This document shows, one piece after another, positions 45,754 to 54,628 of a stretch of DNA of 64,000 nt. The notes under the pieces were generated by a model, which was not told the DNA's origin, ran no database searches, and worked only from the letters and a program-made list of their open reading frames with translations. Numbering within the stretch: position 1 is the first letter of the stretch; every line of letters begins with the position of its first letter. The position numbers were made by a program, and so were the translations under genes. The stretch is from Mangrovibacterium lignilyticum (lineage in GTDB: Bacteria; Bacteroidota; Bacteroidia; Bacteroidales; Prolixibacteraceae): NCBI RefSeq assembly GCF_010882175.1, contig NZ_WKLH01000002.1:372001-436000 (forward strand). Direction: 5' to 3'.

Positions 45754-45785
45754 CAGTGGTTTCGGCAAAAAAACCGAAACCACTG
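45754..45785 (-). other. Strong hairpin between fucI and the DUF6786 gene
   Basis: A 12-bp perfect stem (45754-45765 with 45774-45785) with an A-rich loop lies within the operon. On the minus strand it is followed by TTTCTAATTT, not a clean T run. It may be a partial terminator or an RNA-stabilising/processing element that lowers expression of downstream genes. Confidence 0.6.
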
Positions 45786-45818
45786 AAATATTCGCTAAGA
45801 TAAAATTCATTTATTGAA

Positions 45819-47600
45819 TCAGGCAAACATAGGCCCGTAAGTTTGGCAAGCTTTATAGTCCGCCGCTTCCTTATCCATTCCGAATGAAGCCCATGCACTT
45901 GGCCGGAAAATAGCATTCTCCGCAACATTGTGCATACACACCGGAATCCGTAGGATTGATGCCAAGGTGATCAAATCGGCACCGATATGTCCAAAGGAGA
46001 TCGCTCCATGATTGGCACCCCAGTTTGCCATTACGCTGTAAACATCCTGAAAAGCACCTTCACCAGTCAGGCGAGGTACAAACCAGGTTGTCGGCCAGGT
46101 TGGATTGGTTCGTTCATCCAGCACCTCGTGAACATCATCAGGCAATTCAACCGTCCAACCTTCTGCAATTTGCAAAACGGGTCCAAGTCCTTTCACCCAA
46201 TTTACGCGTGACATGGTTACCGGCATTTCACCCGCTGTTTTAAATTGAGAAGAATAGCCGCCACCGCGGAAGTAGCCCAAGTCGGCCGGACTCCAAACCG
46301 TATTTTCAAGGCAAGCCGCTGCATCTTCATCCGTAATATCCCAGAACGCTTTCATGACTGGATTACCATCAACATCTTTTTGCTGCGCTGTAGCATCTAA
46401 GGTCGTGGATCCGGAGTTGATCAAGTGGATAATTCCATCTTTAGCCAAACCGGAAAGTTCTTTTCCGGTAACCCGCTTCACGGATTCTGGACTCCAGAAA
46501 GTCCGAACATCGGAAAATATTTGTGCTGTATTGGTTAGCAAGTGTCCAAAAAGCATGGGCACCGCATTTAAGCTATCGTTTTCAGTCGCAAACACAAAGG
46601 CCTCGCGAATACCATTCCAGTCGAAGGATGAATTTAAAATAGCCTCCGTGAAGTCAGCATTCGGGTAATAATCGGTCCACTGTCGCTGCCCCTGAAAACC
46701 TCCTGTGATGGCGTTGTGCCCTTTCGCTTCTTCGCCAAAACCTAATTCGGCCAGTTTAGGATTGCCAATCATCAGGTCGCGGCAAATGAGAGTCATTTTC
46801 ACCACAGTATCCCACTCCCAATCTTTACGTTCCCGATCCGACTGGCTTTCAGTCGCATTGCGGTCTTCGCCTTCGCTGCAATTCTCCTTCACCCAAGCCA
46901 AAGCCTTTGCAAATTCATCTTTATCGTAAATATCCTGATCGATACGACGTTTGACTTCAACCGAATCAACAAACTCGGTGCGCATCCCCAGGTAATCCTG
47001 GAAAAAGTCCGGATTAACCATTGAACCTGCAATCCCCATTGAGGTGTAGCCAATTGACAAATAAGATTTACCTTTCATTTGAGCGGCGGCCAAAGCAGCC
47101 TTGACGAACCGCAGGATCTTTTCTTTGACATCAGCCGGAATGCTTGTGTCGCCAGCATCCTGCACATCGCGGCCGTAGATGCCAAAAGCCGGTAGTCCTT
47201 TTTGCGTATAACCCGCCAATGCTGCGGCCAGATATACAGCGCCAGGACGCTCCGTTCCGTTGAAACCCCAAACTGCTTTAGGGATCGAAGGATCGGCATC
47301 CATCACTTCTGTTCCATAACACCAACATGGCGTAACAGTCAATGATACCTCCACTCCTTCCCGCTTGAATTGGTCAGCGCATTTAGCAGCATCGGCAACA
47401 CCACCGATCGTCGTATCGGCAATAACGCATTCAACTTTCTCACCCGAAGGGAAACGTAAATTTTCTTCGATTAAAGTAGCGGCAGCTTTGGCCATGTTCA
47501 TGGTTTGAACTTCAAGCGATTCGCGAACACCGCGTTCACGTCCATCAATGACAGGACGGATACCTACTTTGGGTAAACGTCCGATTAAACGGTTTGACAT
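45819..47600 (-). CDS. fucI: L-fucose isomerase
   Basis: The enzyme converts L-fucose to L-fuculose with Mn2+. The product has 593 residues, the normal length (E. coli 591). Family features are [22 protein letters not shown] at the start, [48 protein letters not shown], and the late active-site region with [23 protein letters not shown]. It is the first gene of fucI-DUF6786-fucP and lies divergent from the dicarboxylate symporter across a 241-bp region with candidate operators. No fuculokinase or fuculose-phosphate aldolase gene follows. Confidence 0.97.
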   Translation of the reverse strand: MSNRLIGRLPKVGIRPVIDGRERGVRESLEVQTMNMAKAAATLIEENLRFPSGEKVECVIADTTIGGVADAAKCADQFKREGVEVSLTVTPCWCYGTEVMDADPSIPKAVWGFNGTERPGAVYLAAALAGYTQKGLPAFGIYGRDVQDAGDTSIPADVKEKILRFVKAALAAAQMKGKSYLSIGYTSMGIAGSMVNPDFFQDYLGMRTEFVDSVEVKRRIDQDIYDKDEFAKALAWVKENCSEGEDRNATESQSDRERKDWEWDTVVKMTLICRDLMIGNPKLAELGFGEEAKGHNAITGGFQGQRQWTDYYPNADFTEAILNSSFDWNGIREAFVFATENDSLNAVPMLFGHLLTNTAQIFSDVRTFWSPESVKRVTGKELSGLAKDGIIHLINSGSTTLDATAQQKDVDGNPVMKAFWDITDEDAAACLENTVWSPADLGYFRGGGYSSQFKTAGEMPVTMSRVNWVKGLGPVLQIAEGWTVELPDDVHEVLDERTNPTWPTTWFVPRLTGEGAFQDVYSVMANWGANHGAISFGHIGADLITLASILRIPVCMHNVAENAIFRPSAWASFGMDKEAADYKACQTYGPMFA

Positions 47601-47630
47601 ATTAGATTCTATTTTATTGGTTCATTGTAT

Positions 47631-47740
47631 TGTGCTGTACTGTGCTGCAATTTAGAATATTTTCTTTTAGCTTGTTTTATGCTGATAAACATTTTTTATC
47701 ATTAGATTTGTGACAAACGGTTCTGAAATTGTTTGATAAA
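47631..47740. promoter_or_regulatory. Divergent fucI / symporter region with repeated motifs
   Basis: The 241-bp region (47601-47841) contains an inverted repeat TGATAAA / TTTATCA (47683-47689 and 47695-47701, 5-bp spacer), a third TGATAAA at 47734-47740, and a direct repeat TGTGCTG at 47631-47637 and 47641-47647. These are candidate operators for the GntR-type regulator of the locus. Confidence 0.4.
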
Positions 47741-47841
47741 ATGTACAAATTGACAGCGTTCATTCCTGAAAACAGACATTTAAGTATTCGATGAATAGAA
47801 GCCGGTAATATTCTATATTTTAGAAATTTAAACTCACGCAT

Positions 47842-49062
47842 ATGTCTCTCTTAAAAATAAAATTGCACTGGCAAATTCTAATTGCCTTAGTAGTTGCTGT
47901 ATTCCTTGGTTATCTCTTCGGCGATCAAGTAAAGTACATTGCCTGGATGGGAGACATCTTCCTGCGCTTGTTAAAAATGATTATTATCCCGCTTATCTTC
48001 AGTTCGATTGTAAGTGGTGTTACGAGTATGGGGAGCGGGAAAAATTTAGGACGATTAGGACTGAAAACACTATTCTACTACATGGTAACTTCACTCTTTG
48101 CCATTCTAACTGGTCTAGTAATGGTAAACCTGATTAAACCGGGAGTTGGTGTTGATATGGGACTCACAGCCAATACCGGGACATTTGAGGCACACGAATC
48201 CCATATTTCAGACATTTTTGTGCGGATGATTCCTGAAAATATCTTTCAGTCCCTCGTAAATGGAGACATCCTTTCCATTATCTTTTTTGCAATCCTTTTT
48301 GGTTTTTTCATCAATGCGGCCAAAACCAAATACCAGCAAACACTCACGAACTTTTTCGATAGCGCCTTTGACGTGATGATGCAGATGACCATGTTTATCA
48401 TTCGGTTTACACCACTTGGTATTTTAGGAATTGTTGCTAAAGAAGTGGCTCGAAATGCAGAACAGCTTACCTCTCTTGCCGGTAGTATGGCCATTTACAT
48501 GCTAACCGTTATCCTGGCATTAAGTATCCATGCCTTTATAACGCTACCTGTCATCGTTAAAGTTGTCGGCAGGGCACATCCCTTCCGACACCTAAAAAAT
48601 ATGATCTCGCCCCTTTTAACGGCATTTTCAACATCTTCATCAAGCGCTACGTTACCACTGACAATTGAAGCCGTAGAAAAAGACAGTGGAGTATCCAACA
48701 AAATTACCAGCTTTACCTTACCACTGGGTGCTACAATAAATATGGACGGAACAGCCTTGTACGAATGTGTTGCCGCCATGTTCATCGCACAGGTGTACGG
48801 CATCGACTTGAGTTTTAGCCAGCAAATGCTGGTTGTTGTCACCGCGCTGATGGCTTCAATAGGAGCTGCCGGTATCCCAATGGCCGGTCTGGTCATGATT
48901 ACAATTATTCTGTCGGCTGTAAATCTGCCACTCGAAGGTGTCGGCCTTATTCTGGCTGTTGACCGGATTCTGGACATGTACCGAACTTCAGTCAATGTTT
49001 GGAGCGACAGCTGCGGTGCTGTTATTATCGCTAAAAGTGAAGGTGAAAAAACATTGGTTTAA
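47842..49062 (+). CDS. Dicarboxylate/amino acid:cation symporter (DAACS family)
   Basis: The product has 406 residues with eight membrane helices and two re-entrant loops, the GltPh/GltP fold. The signature serine-rich hairpin TAFSTSSSSATLPLT, the helix-7 motif GATINMDGTALYE and the helix-8 Asp/Arg region DRILDMYRTSVNVWSDSCGA are clear. The Arg in DMYRTS favours acidic amino acid substrates (glutamate/aspartate) or C4-dicarboxylates, driven by H+ or Na+. It has no functional link to the divergent fucose locus that I can see. A hairpin for the opposite strand's operon follows its stop. Confidence 0.94.
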   Translation: MSLLKIKLHWQILIALVVAVFLGYLFGDQVKYIAWMGDIFLRLLKMIIIPLIFSSIVSGVTSMGSGKNLGRLGLKTLFYYMVTSLFAILTGLVMVNLIKPGVGVDMGLTANTGTFEAHESHISDIFVRMIPENIFQSLVNGDILSIIFFAILFGFFINAAKTKYQQTLTNFFDSAFDVMMQMTMFIIRFTPLGILGIVAKEVARNAEQLTSLAGSMAIYMLTVILALSIHAFITLPVIVKVVGRAHPFRHLKNMISPLLTAFSTSSSSATLPLTIEAVEKDSGVSNKITSFTLPLGATINMDGTALYECVAAMFIAQVYGIDLSFSQQMLVVVTALMASIGAAGIPMAGLVMITIILSAVNLPLEGVGLILAVDRILDMYRTSVNVWSDSCGAVIIAKSEGEKTLV

Positions 49063-49114
49063 AAACGAAGAGTTTTACGGGACTTTGTCGATGCCGGAGG
49101 AACCGGCTTAGCGC

Positions 49115-49163
49115 AAAAAAAATTCCCTCATTTATTGGCGCTAACCGAATAAACAAGGGAATC
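49115..49163 (-). terminator. Rho-independent terminator after the aroC-DUF134 genes
   Basis: ATTCCCT near 49122-49128 pairs with AGGGAAT at 49156-49162, extended by TTTATT/AATAAA in the stem. On the minus strand eight T follow (plus-strand A at 49115-49122). It lies 34 bp past the DUF134 stop codon. Confidence 0.8.
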
Positions 49164-49196
49164 TTTAGGGGTGCAGTGGAAATAGAAAACTAAAGA

Positions 49197-49613
49197 CTAG
49201 TTTTCATCTGAATAAAAATCATTCAAAGTGATTATTTCCAAAGAATTACACACAGGACAGGTTTTCTCGGCTTCAACGAAACGGTTGAACTTTGCCTGGC
49301 AGTTGTTACAGTAAAACCAATTCTCATCGAACTGGAAATTACCGCCACGGATTATCAGGTCTTTCCCCTCCACCATCGATTGAGCTACCTTATTTCTGGC
49401 CGACTCGTAGATTCGTGTCAGGGTTGGACGTGAAACATCCATACAAACAGCTGCCTCTTCCTGGGTCATATTCTCATAGTCCAATAATTTAATGGCTTCG
49501 TACTCCTCAAAATAAAGCACAACCTGCTCTGAGCGATTTTTCGGCCCATAAACAGATAATCCTTTAATCGAAGGAGGAGCCAGTAATCGGCGATCTCTTT
49601 TTTTCCGTGGCAT
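49197..49613 (-). CDS. DUF134 family DNA-binding protein with zinc ribbon
   Basis: The product has 138 residues. The N-terminal part has the DUF134 helix-turn-helix: VVLYFEEYEAIKLLDYENMT and QEEAAVCMDVSRPTLTRIYE. The C-terminal 35 residues form a zinc ribbon with two CxxC pairs (YCNNCQAKF and CPVCNSLE). It is probably a transcription regulator. The stop/start of aroC and this gene share one base, so it is translated together with aroC, an unusual partner. Targets are unknown. Confidence 0.88.
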   Translation of the reverse strand: MPRKKRDRRLLAPPSIKGLSVYGPKNRSEQVVLYFEEYEAIKLLDYENMTQEEAAVCMDVSRPTLTRIYESARNKVAQSMVEGKDLIIRGGNFQFDENWFYCNNCQAKFNRFVEAEKTCPVCNSLEIITLNDFYSDEN

Positions 49614-50686
49614 TAAATCTGATTTATTTTATTCAATAAGTAATGATCGGCTAAAACAAGCGCTGCCATTGCTTCAACAATAGGCACTGCCCTTGGGAGA
49701 ACACAGGGGTCATGTCTTCCTTTCGGATTGATGACCGTTTCATTTTCTTCTTTATCAACTGTTTGTTGCTCTTTTAATAAGGTGGCAATGGGTTTGAAGG
49801 CGACATTAAAATAAATGTCTTCTCCGTTGCTGATTCCGCCCTGGATACCTCCGGAATGGTTCGTTTTTGTCCGAATTCCGCTTTCCGTCTTGACAAAAAT
49901 ATCGTTGTGCAGCGATCCGGATGACTTGGTTCCTTCGAAACCGGAACCATATTCAAAACCCTTCACGGCATTGATTCCTAACATGGCATGCCCCAAATCG
50001 GCATGTAATTTATTAAACACCGGCTCTCCAAAACCGGCCGGAACACCTTGGATAACTCCTTGAATAACTCCTCCAACGGTATCGTGATCTCTACCCGCTT
50101 CTTCAATACGGGCAATCATTTTATCGGCAGTTTCCGCATCCGGACAGCGAACAATATTTGAATCGATCTGACTCAGATCCAACTCCTGATAGCTTTTTGT
50201 TAATTCAATTTCGCCTACACGTTTCACAAAAGCATCAAGCTGAATGCCTTGCTTTTTCAACAGCAATTTGGCAATAGCACCAGCTACTACCCGGGCAATT
50301 GTTTCCCGTGCTGAAGATCGGCCACCTCCGCGATGGTCGCGACTACCGTATTTTTTGATGTAGGTATAATCGGCATGCGAAGGACGAAAAACATCTTTCA
50401 GATTATTGTAATCATTGGAATGCTGATCTTTATTCCAAATGATAAAACCAATCGGTGTTCCTTGTGTTTTTCCTTCAAAAATACCGGATAAAAATTCGAC
50501 CTGATCAGATTCTGCTCGCTGTGTGGTGATCTTGGATTGACCTGGTTTGCGGCGGTTCAATTCATTTTGAATGAAATCCATGTCAATTTCCAATCCTGCA
50601 GGGCATCCATCAATGATACCACCAATACCGCGTCCGTGCGATTCACCAAAAGAAGTTAATCTGAAGATTTGTCCAAAGCTATTCAT
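49613..50686 (-). CDS. aroC: Chorismate synthase
   Basis: The enzyme makes chorismate from 5-enolpyruvylshikimate-3-phosphate, the last step of the shikimate pathway, using reduced FMN. The product has 357 residues, the usual length. Signatures are [21 protein letters not shown] near the start, with a catalytic-region His, then [37 protein letters not shown] and the C-terminal [18 protein letters not shown]. The other shikimate genes are not here. It lies 74 bp after the slyD-like gene, with a strong hairpin between, and overlaps the DUF134 gene by one base. Confidence 0.98.
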   Translation of the reverse strand: MNSFGQIFRLTSFGESHGRGIGGIIDGCPAGLEIDMDFIQNELNRRKPGQSKITTQRAESDQVEFLSGIFEGKTQGTPIGFIIWNKDQHSNDYNNLKDVFRPSHADYTYIKKYGSRDHRGGGRSSARETIARVVAGAIAKLLLKKQGIQLDAFVKRVGEIELTKSYQELDLSQIDSNIVRCPDAETADKMIARIEEAGRDHDTVGGVIQGVIQGVPAGFGEPVFNKLHADLGHAMLGINAVKGFEYGSGFEGTKSSGSLHNDIFVKTESGIRTKTNHSGGIQGGISNGEDIYFNVAFKPIATLLKEQQTVDKEENETVINPKGRHDPCVLPRAVPIVEAMAALVLADHYLLNKINQI

Positions 50687-50702
50687 TAGATGTAAAATAT
50701 AA

Positions 50703-50731
50703 CCTTGCCACTGAGAGTCTCAATGGCAAGG
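50703..50731 (-). terminator. Terminator or attenuator between slyD-like and aroC
   Basis: CCTTGCCA (50703-50710) pairs with TGGCAAGG (50724-50731), with an inner TGAGA/TCTCA pairing. On the minus strand the following bases are TTATATTTTA, an imperfect T tract. It lies 17 bp before the aroC ATG, so partial read-through is possible. Confidence 0.65.
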
Positions 50732-50759
50732 TGAGAGAATTAATGAGTTTTCGAGTCAA

Positions 50760-51365
50760 TTAGTGGCCACAACCGCAACCACCTTGTGTACTTTCAGTCG
50801 AACATGATTCGTCTTCACATCCGCAACCGCCGTCGCCACAGCTGGATTCGCCATCGCCACAACCACAACCGCTTCCACATCCACCTTGAACGCTGGCTGC
50901 AATTTCTTCGTCAGTTGCTTCACGCACTTCCAAAATATCACCTTTGAAATGTAAATCTTCACCTGCAAGCGGGTGATTGAAGTCCATTTTTACAGTTTCT
51001 TCAGTAACTTCCAAAACCAAGCCATTCATGCGCTGACCGCTGGTGCTCATCATTGGAACTGTATTTCCGACTTTGATCATTTCGTCGTCAAATTTACCTT
51101 CCATGATAAAGATAGACTTCGGAAGATCAACAATTGCATTCTCGTCAACCTCACCGTAAGCATCTGCGCTATTCAAGTTTATTTCGAATGATTTTCCTTG
51201 TTCCAAACCTTCCAACAGAGCCTCAAACTTAGGAAGCATTGTACCAGCTCCGTAAATAAAGTTCAATGGTCTCTCAGCTGTCGCCTGTTCGATCATTTCA
51301 CCCTCTGCACCACCGATTCTCAGATCGTAGGTCAGAGAAACCATTTTGTTTTTTGAAATCGCCAT
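50760..51365 (-). CDS. slyD: SlyD-like FKBP peptidyl-prolyl isomerase with cysteine-rich metal-binding tail
   Basis: The product has 201 residues. The FKBP domain with IF insertion has MVSLTYDLRIGGAEGEMIEQ, PLNFIYGAGTMLPKFEALLEGL, and DFNHPLAGEDLHFKGDILEVREAT, the SlyD pattern. The last 45 residues form a tail with nine cysteines and a terminal His (CGSGCGCGDG, then CGDGGCGCEDESC and GGCGCGH). In E. coli SlyD a similar Cys/His tail binds nickel for hydrogenase maturation. Here it may bind nickel, zinc or copper (inference). It starts at ATG 51365 and is followed by a hairpin before aroC. Confidence 0.93.
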   Translation of the reverse strand: MAISKNKMVSLTYDLRIGGAEGEMIEQATAERPLNFIYGAGTMLPKFEALLEGLEQGKSFEINLNSADAYGEVDENAIVDLPKSIFIMEGKFDDEMIKVGNTVPMMSTSGQRMNGLVLEVTEETVKMDFNHPLAGEDLHFKGDILEVREATDEEIAASVQGGCGSGCGCGDGESSCGDGGCGCEDESCSTESTQGGCGCGH

Positions 51366-51786
51366 ATAAAATTATTTAGATTGATTTTTAATAATTAAAC
51401 TGCAAAGAAATAAAATTCATGCAGATAAAAAAAGACACCGTATTCTTATTTATTTTATTTAAAGATAACATCATAAACCAACATTAGTTTATTTCATCAG
51501 GCAACCATTCAATACTCTTAACAAATATTTATCAGGAGTTTCTCAATCGTTGCCAGTCCCTATTGTTTTGTGGTATCTTTCGGCAAGTAGTTTGTACCGA
51601 CTTAATATCCATTTTTTGCTTCCTGCCGAATTGATTTAGCCCCATTTAAAGTGGATATATCAAAAACGTTGCCAATCTTTTAAAATCGCATATGTGTCAT
51701 GCCCGACCTTACTCTTCGGGCTATGCATAAAAGAGCTGCAATTTTAAATCAAAAAATTGCAGCTCTTTTGGTTCGCAAAGTCTGGC
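51366..51786. other. Noncoding gap of 421 bp between slyD-like and lptD
   Basis: No convincing gene is present. The left part (51366-51500) is AT-rich and should contain the slyD promoter. The right end holds the lptD terminator hairpin. A smaller hairpin GCCCGA / TTCGGGC sits near 51703-51721. Confidence 0.5.
51729..51769 (-). terminator. Rho-independent terminator of lptD, potentially bidirectional
   Basis: A 15-bp perfect stem (51731-51745 with 51753-51767) built on AAGAGCTGCAATTTT. T runs follow on both sides (short on each), so it could stop transcription in either direction. Confidence 0.85.
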
Positions 51787-54507
51787 TTAATTATCGTACC
51801 AACTCTTCTTTTTGTCAATTTTCAAGTCTTTCAGCATCGAAGAAGATGCGTTTAGCGAGAAGCTGTAACTTTTCCGATCTCCGAAGGGCACAAAATTGAA
51901 ACTCATACTCCAACAGTGTAATGATCGTGAAACATTGAATGTGGTAAACGAGAACTTTCCGGCCTGGATATCAAAGTTTGTCGTCATAGACATGTTCCAT
52001 TTATCCGTCAAACTCATTCGACCATTAAAGTTAACACTCTGATTTACCGTTGCCGATTTGTACGGATTCGATTTTGAGTAGCTCATCGTGTAATCAAAAC
52101 GGAACTCCCAGGGAATGCTAAAATCGTAGTATTGGGGTCCCAGCATGGTTACCACAGGCATTGCTTCGCCAAATTCATCAAATCCCTGATCGACCATATC
52201 AGTGCCACTCGGTGGTTTTTGTCCACCTCCTCCTCCACCGGTTTTCTCTGATTTCTTATCTTTCGATTTAAAAGACATACCAAAGGACAAATTCGCATTC
52301 GTCAGTCGACCTAACTTGGCAATACCGTTCCGGTTATTCCAGGCAAACTGATTAATCTTCGTCGTCCCGGTTGTATCGGTCAAATACGGATCCAGTGTTC
52401 CTCCAAAATTAATACTGATTCCCTTGACCGTTGTTCTGCCTCGAATAGCGATATTGCTCAAGTTCAATGAGTCAGCAACCAGGTTGTATGATCCACTGAA
52501 ACTTAAATTGTCCAAAATTTTCACTTTGGTATATTTATCTTTGTCATCTTGATCGCCTGCACTAATCGTATCATTTTTCGCCGCAACTTTCGCTTCAACA
52601 TTATTGGACAAGCCAAATGATATTGCCCCGCTTTCGCCCCTGGACGTTGAACCGAAAACGCCGTTTTGGAACCGGTTATAATATTTCACCTTTCCGCGTT
52701 CATCAACATAGCGCTCCCAAAATCCATACTTAGGATCACCAAAGTCAGGACGATAACTAAAGCTCATCGTTGGTGTCATTTTATGACGAATAGCCTTAAT
52801 CCTCGAATTCGGATTTTTCACCAGGTACATCCCGTAAATATTGGTCGAAGCGCTTAATGCATAGGAATATTCATAGTTTCTTTTGAATCCGTAGATTGTA
52901 TCCTTCAATAAAACTTCTTCACCTGTCAAATCATTGAATATATAGCGAGAGCGTGTTTCATTGGTATACCAACGTTCTTTATAACTAAACGAAGGACTCA
53001 TATTAATGAATTTCAACAAGTTGAAACTAGGCAGAGTAATTGGAATGCTGTGTTGCCAACCGTTTTGCCAATCTTTCACCAACGACATTTTAAAAATAGA
53101 GTCTTCTCTTGCTGTTATTGAGTTTTTAATATTACCGGTATAACCGATGCTGATTTTCTCCCAGAACTTGACTTTCCCTACACGGTTCTTCTTGCGGAAA
53201 GGGTAGATTTTTGACATGCTGAAAGTCATCTCTGGAAAACTGATCGTCATGGTCGAGTCGGATGAATTTTGCGAGTGCCGGAAGTTCACCGACATATTGA
53301 AAGGTGAATTTTCCCACTTCTTGGAATAGCTGATACTGGACGACTTCTGCTGGTTCAAATAACTGTAAACATTGTACGAGTTTTGTTTATCGTAACTGGA
53401 ACTCGACATGTTTACACTGGCAGAGAATGACTGGTAAGGATTCGCTTTTCCATCCTGAGAATGTGTCCACTGAACACTGAATCCCGGACTCCGGCTGTAA
53501 TCAGGCAATCCTTCCTCGCTGTATTTATTGACATTATAGCGGACATTAACACTTCCGTTAAACTTGTATCTCTTCCGGTAATTGGTATTGAAATAAGTTC
53601 CCCAGGAACCTTTGGAATAAAGGTCTCCTTTCAAGGTAACATCAAAATATTGAGATGCCGCCCAGTAGTAACCACCTTCCCTCAGGAAAAATCCCCGGCT
53701 GTTTTCTTCACCGTATGATGGAATAATAATACCTGATGAATAACTCGGTGAGTTCGGAAAGAATCCGAAAGGCAAAATCGGAAAATAAATCGGGAAATCT
53801 TCAAGCACCATATAAGCCGGTCCCGTAATAATCTTCTTATTTGAAATAACCTTAGCCTTGGTCATTTTCAGGTAAAAGTGCGGATGATCGGCATCACAGG
53901 TCGTGTACTTCCCGTTTTTGAGAATAAACGCATCTTTATCAATCTTTTTCGTGCGTGCACTATGCACATACCCCTCTCCTTGCTCTGTCTTTACATCTTC
54001 AATAATTCCCTTTTGCGACTGGAAGTTATAGCGTAGCGTTTTACACTCAAATTCATCCGTTCCGTCTTTAAATATCGGAGTTCCCTGCATAACGCCGGTT
54101 GAATCAGGCAAACCTTCAGCATAAACTTCTTTTGTATTTAGGTCCAAAACAATGTAGTCTGCGGTAAGCTCGATGTTTTCGTAGGTAACGAAACCTTCCT
54201 TGTACATGTAAACCTTTTTCCCGTCAAGCGAAATAATGATCGAATCGGTCGCATTATAGTTGATCGTTGCTTCCAATACCTGCTTTTTTTCCTTTGGAAC
54301 ATTCAAAACAGAATCACTGGCCAACGAATCAACAGAAAAGGTAAGACTATCCGGAATTGCCAGTGACAAAGTATCAGGGGCGATACTAATTAATGAATCC
54401 GGAAAGTCAAGTTCTTCGATCACCAGCTTGGGCTTTTCCTGCGCATGAGCAGCCAAGCCAGTTATAATAAAAAGATATATTATTAGTATACGTTTCAAGA
54501 TGCCCAT
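51787..54507 (-). CDS. lptD: LPS-assembly outer-membrane protein LptD
   Basis: LptD with LptE inserts lipopolysaccharide in the outer leaflet. From the ATG at 54507 the product has 906 residues; the frame extends to a TTG at 54540 but the ATG sits right before a signal peptide (ILKRILIIYLFIITGLAAHA). A Ser/Asp-rich segment follows, then an OstA-type periplasmic beta-jellyroll (about 80-230, TADYIVLDLNTKEVYAEG, then GIIEDVKTEQGEGYVHS), then a large C-terminal barrel with many aromatic strands. The match is to the Bacteroidota LptD version. It is divergent from the amidase-mlaD pair, a conserved envelope neighbourhood. Confidence 0.92.
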   Translation of the reverse strand: MGILKRILIIYLFIITGLAAHAQEKPKLVIEELDFPDSLISIAPDTLSLAIPDSLTFSVDSLASDSVLNVPKEKKQVLEATINYNATDSIIISLDGKKVYMYKEGFVTYENIELTADYIVLDLNTKEVYAEGLPDSTGVMQGTPIFKDGTDEFECKTLRYNFQSQKGIIEDVKTEQGEGYVHSARTKKIDKDAFILKNGKYTTCDADHPHFYLKMTKAKVISNKKIITGPAYMVLEDFPIYFPILPFGFFPNSPSYSSGIIIPSYGEENSRGFFLREGGYYWAASQYFDVTLKGDLYSKGSWGTYFNTNYRKRYKFNGSVNVRYNVNKYSEEGLPDYSRSPGFSVQWTHSQDGKANPYQSFSASVNMSSSSYDKQNSYNVYSYLNQQKSSSISYSKKWENSPFNMSVNFRHSQNSSDSTMTISFPEMTFSMSKIYPFRKKNRVGKVKFWEKISIGYTGNIKNSITAREDSIFKMSLVKDWQNGWQHSIPITLPSFNLLKFINMSPSFSYKERWYTNETRSRYIFNDLTGEEVLLKDTIYGFKRNYEYSYALSASTNIYGMYLVKNPNSRIKAIRHKMTPTMSFSYRPDFGDPKYGFWERYVDERGKVKYYNRFQNGVFGSTSRGESGAISFGLSNNVEAKVAAKNDTISAGDQDDKDKYTKVKILDNLSFSGSYNLVADSLNLSNIAIRGRTTVKGISINFGGTLDPYLTDTTGTTKINQFAWNNRNGIAKLGRLTNANLSFGMSFKSKDKKSEKTGGGGGGQKPPSGTDMVDQGFDEFGEAMPVVTMLGPQYYDFSIPWEFRFDYTMSYSKSNPYKSATVNQSVNFNGRMSLTDKWNMSMTTNFDIQAGKFSFTTFNVSRSLHCWSMSFNFVPFGDRKSYSFSLNASSSMLKDLKIDKKKSWYDN

Positions 54508-54628
54508 AAAAATTGCCTTCTGTGGCTTGTTGGTGTGCAAAAATATAAATTCATCGGCGACTAAGAGGTTAACAGCAGAAAAATAATATTAATATTTCTA
54601 TTTTTATCGAAGCTAATTTTAATTGTCC

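Noticed and set aside
51699-51899. Plus-strand open frame of 66 codons beside lptD
   Set aside because: It reads through the lptD terminator hairpin and into the antisense of lptD.
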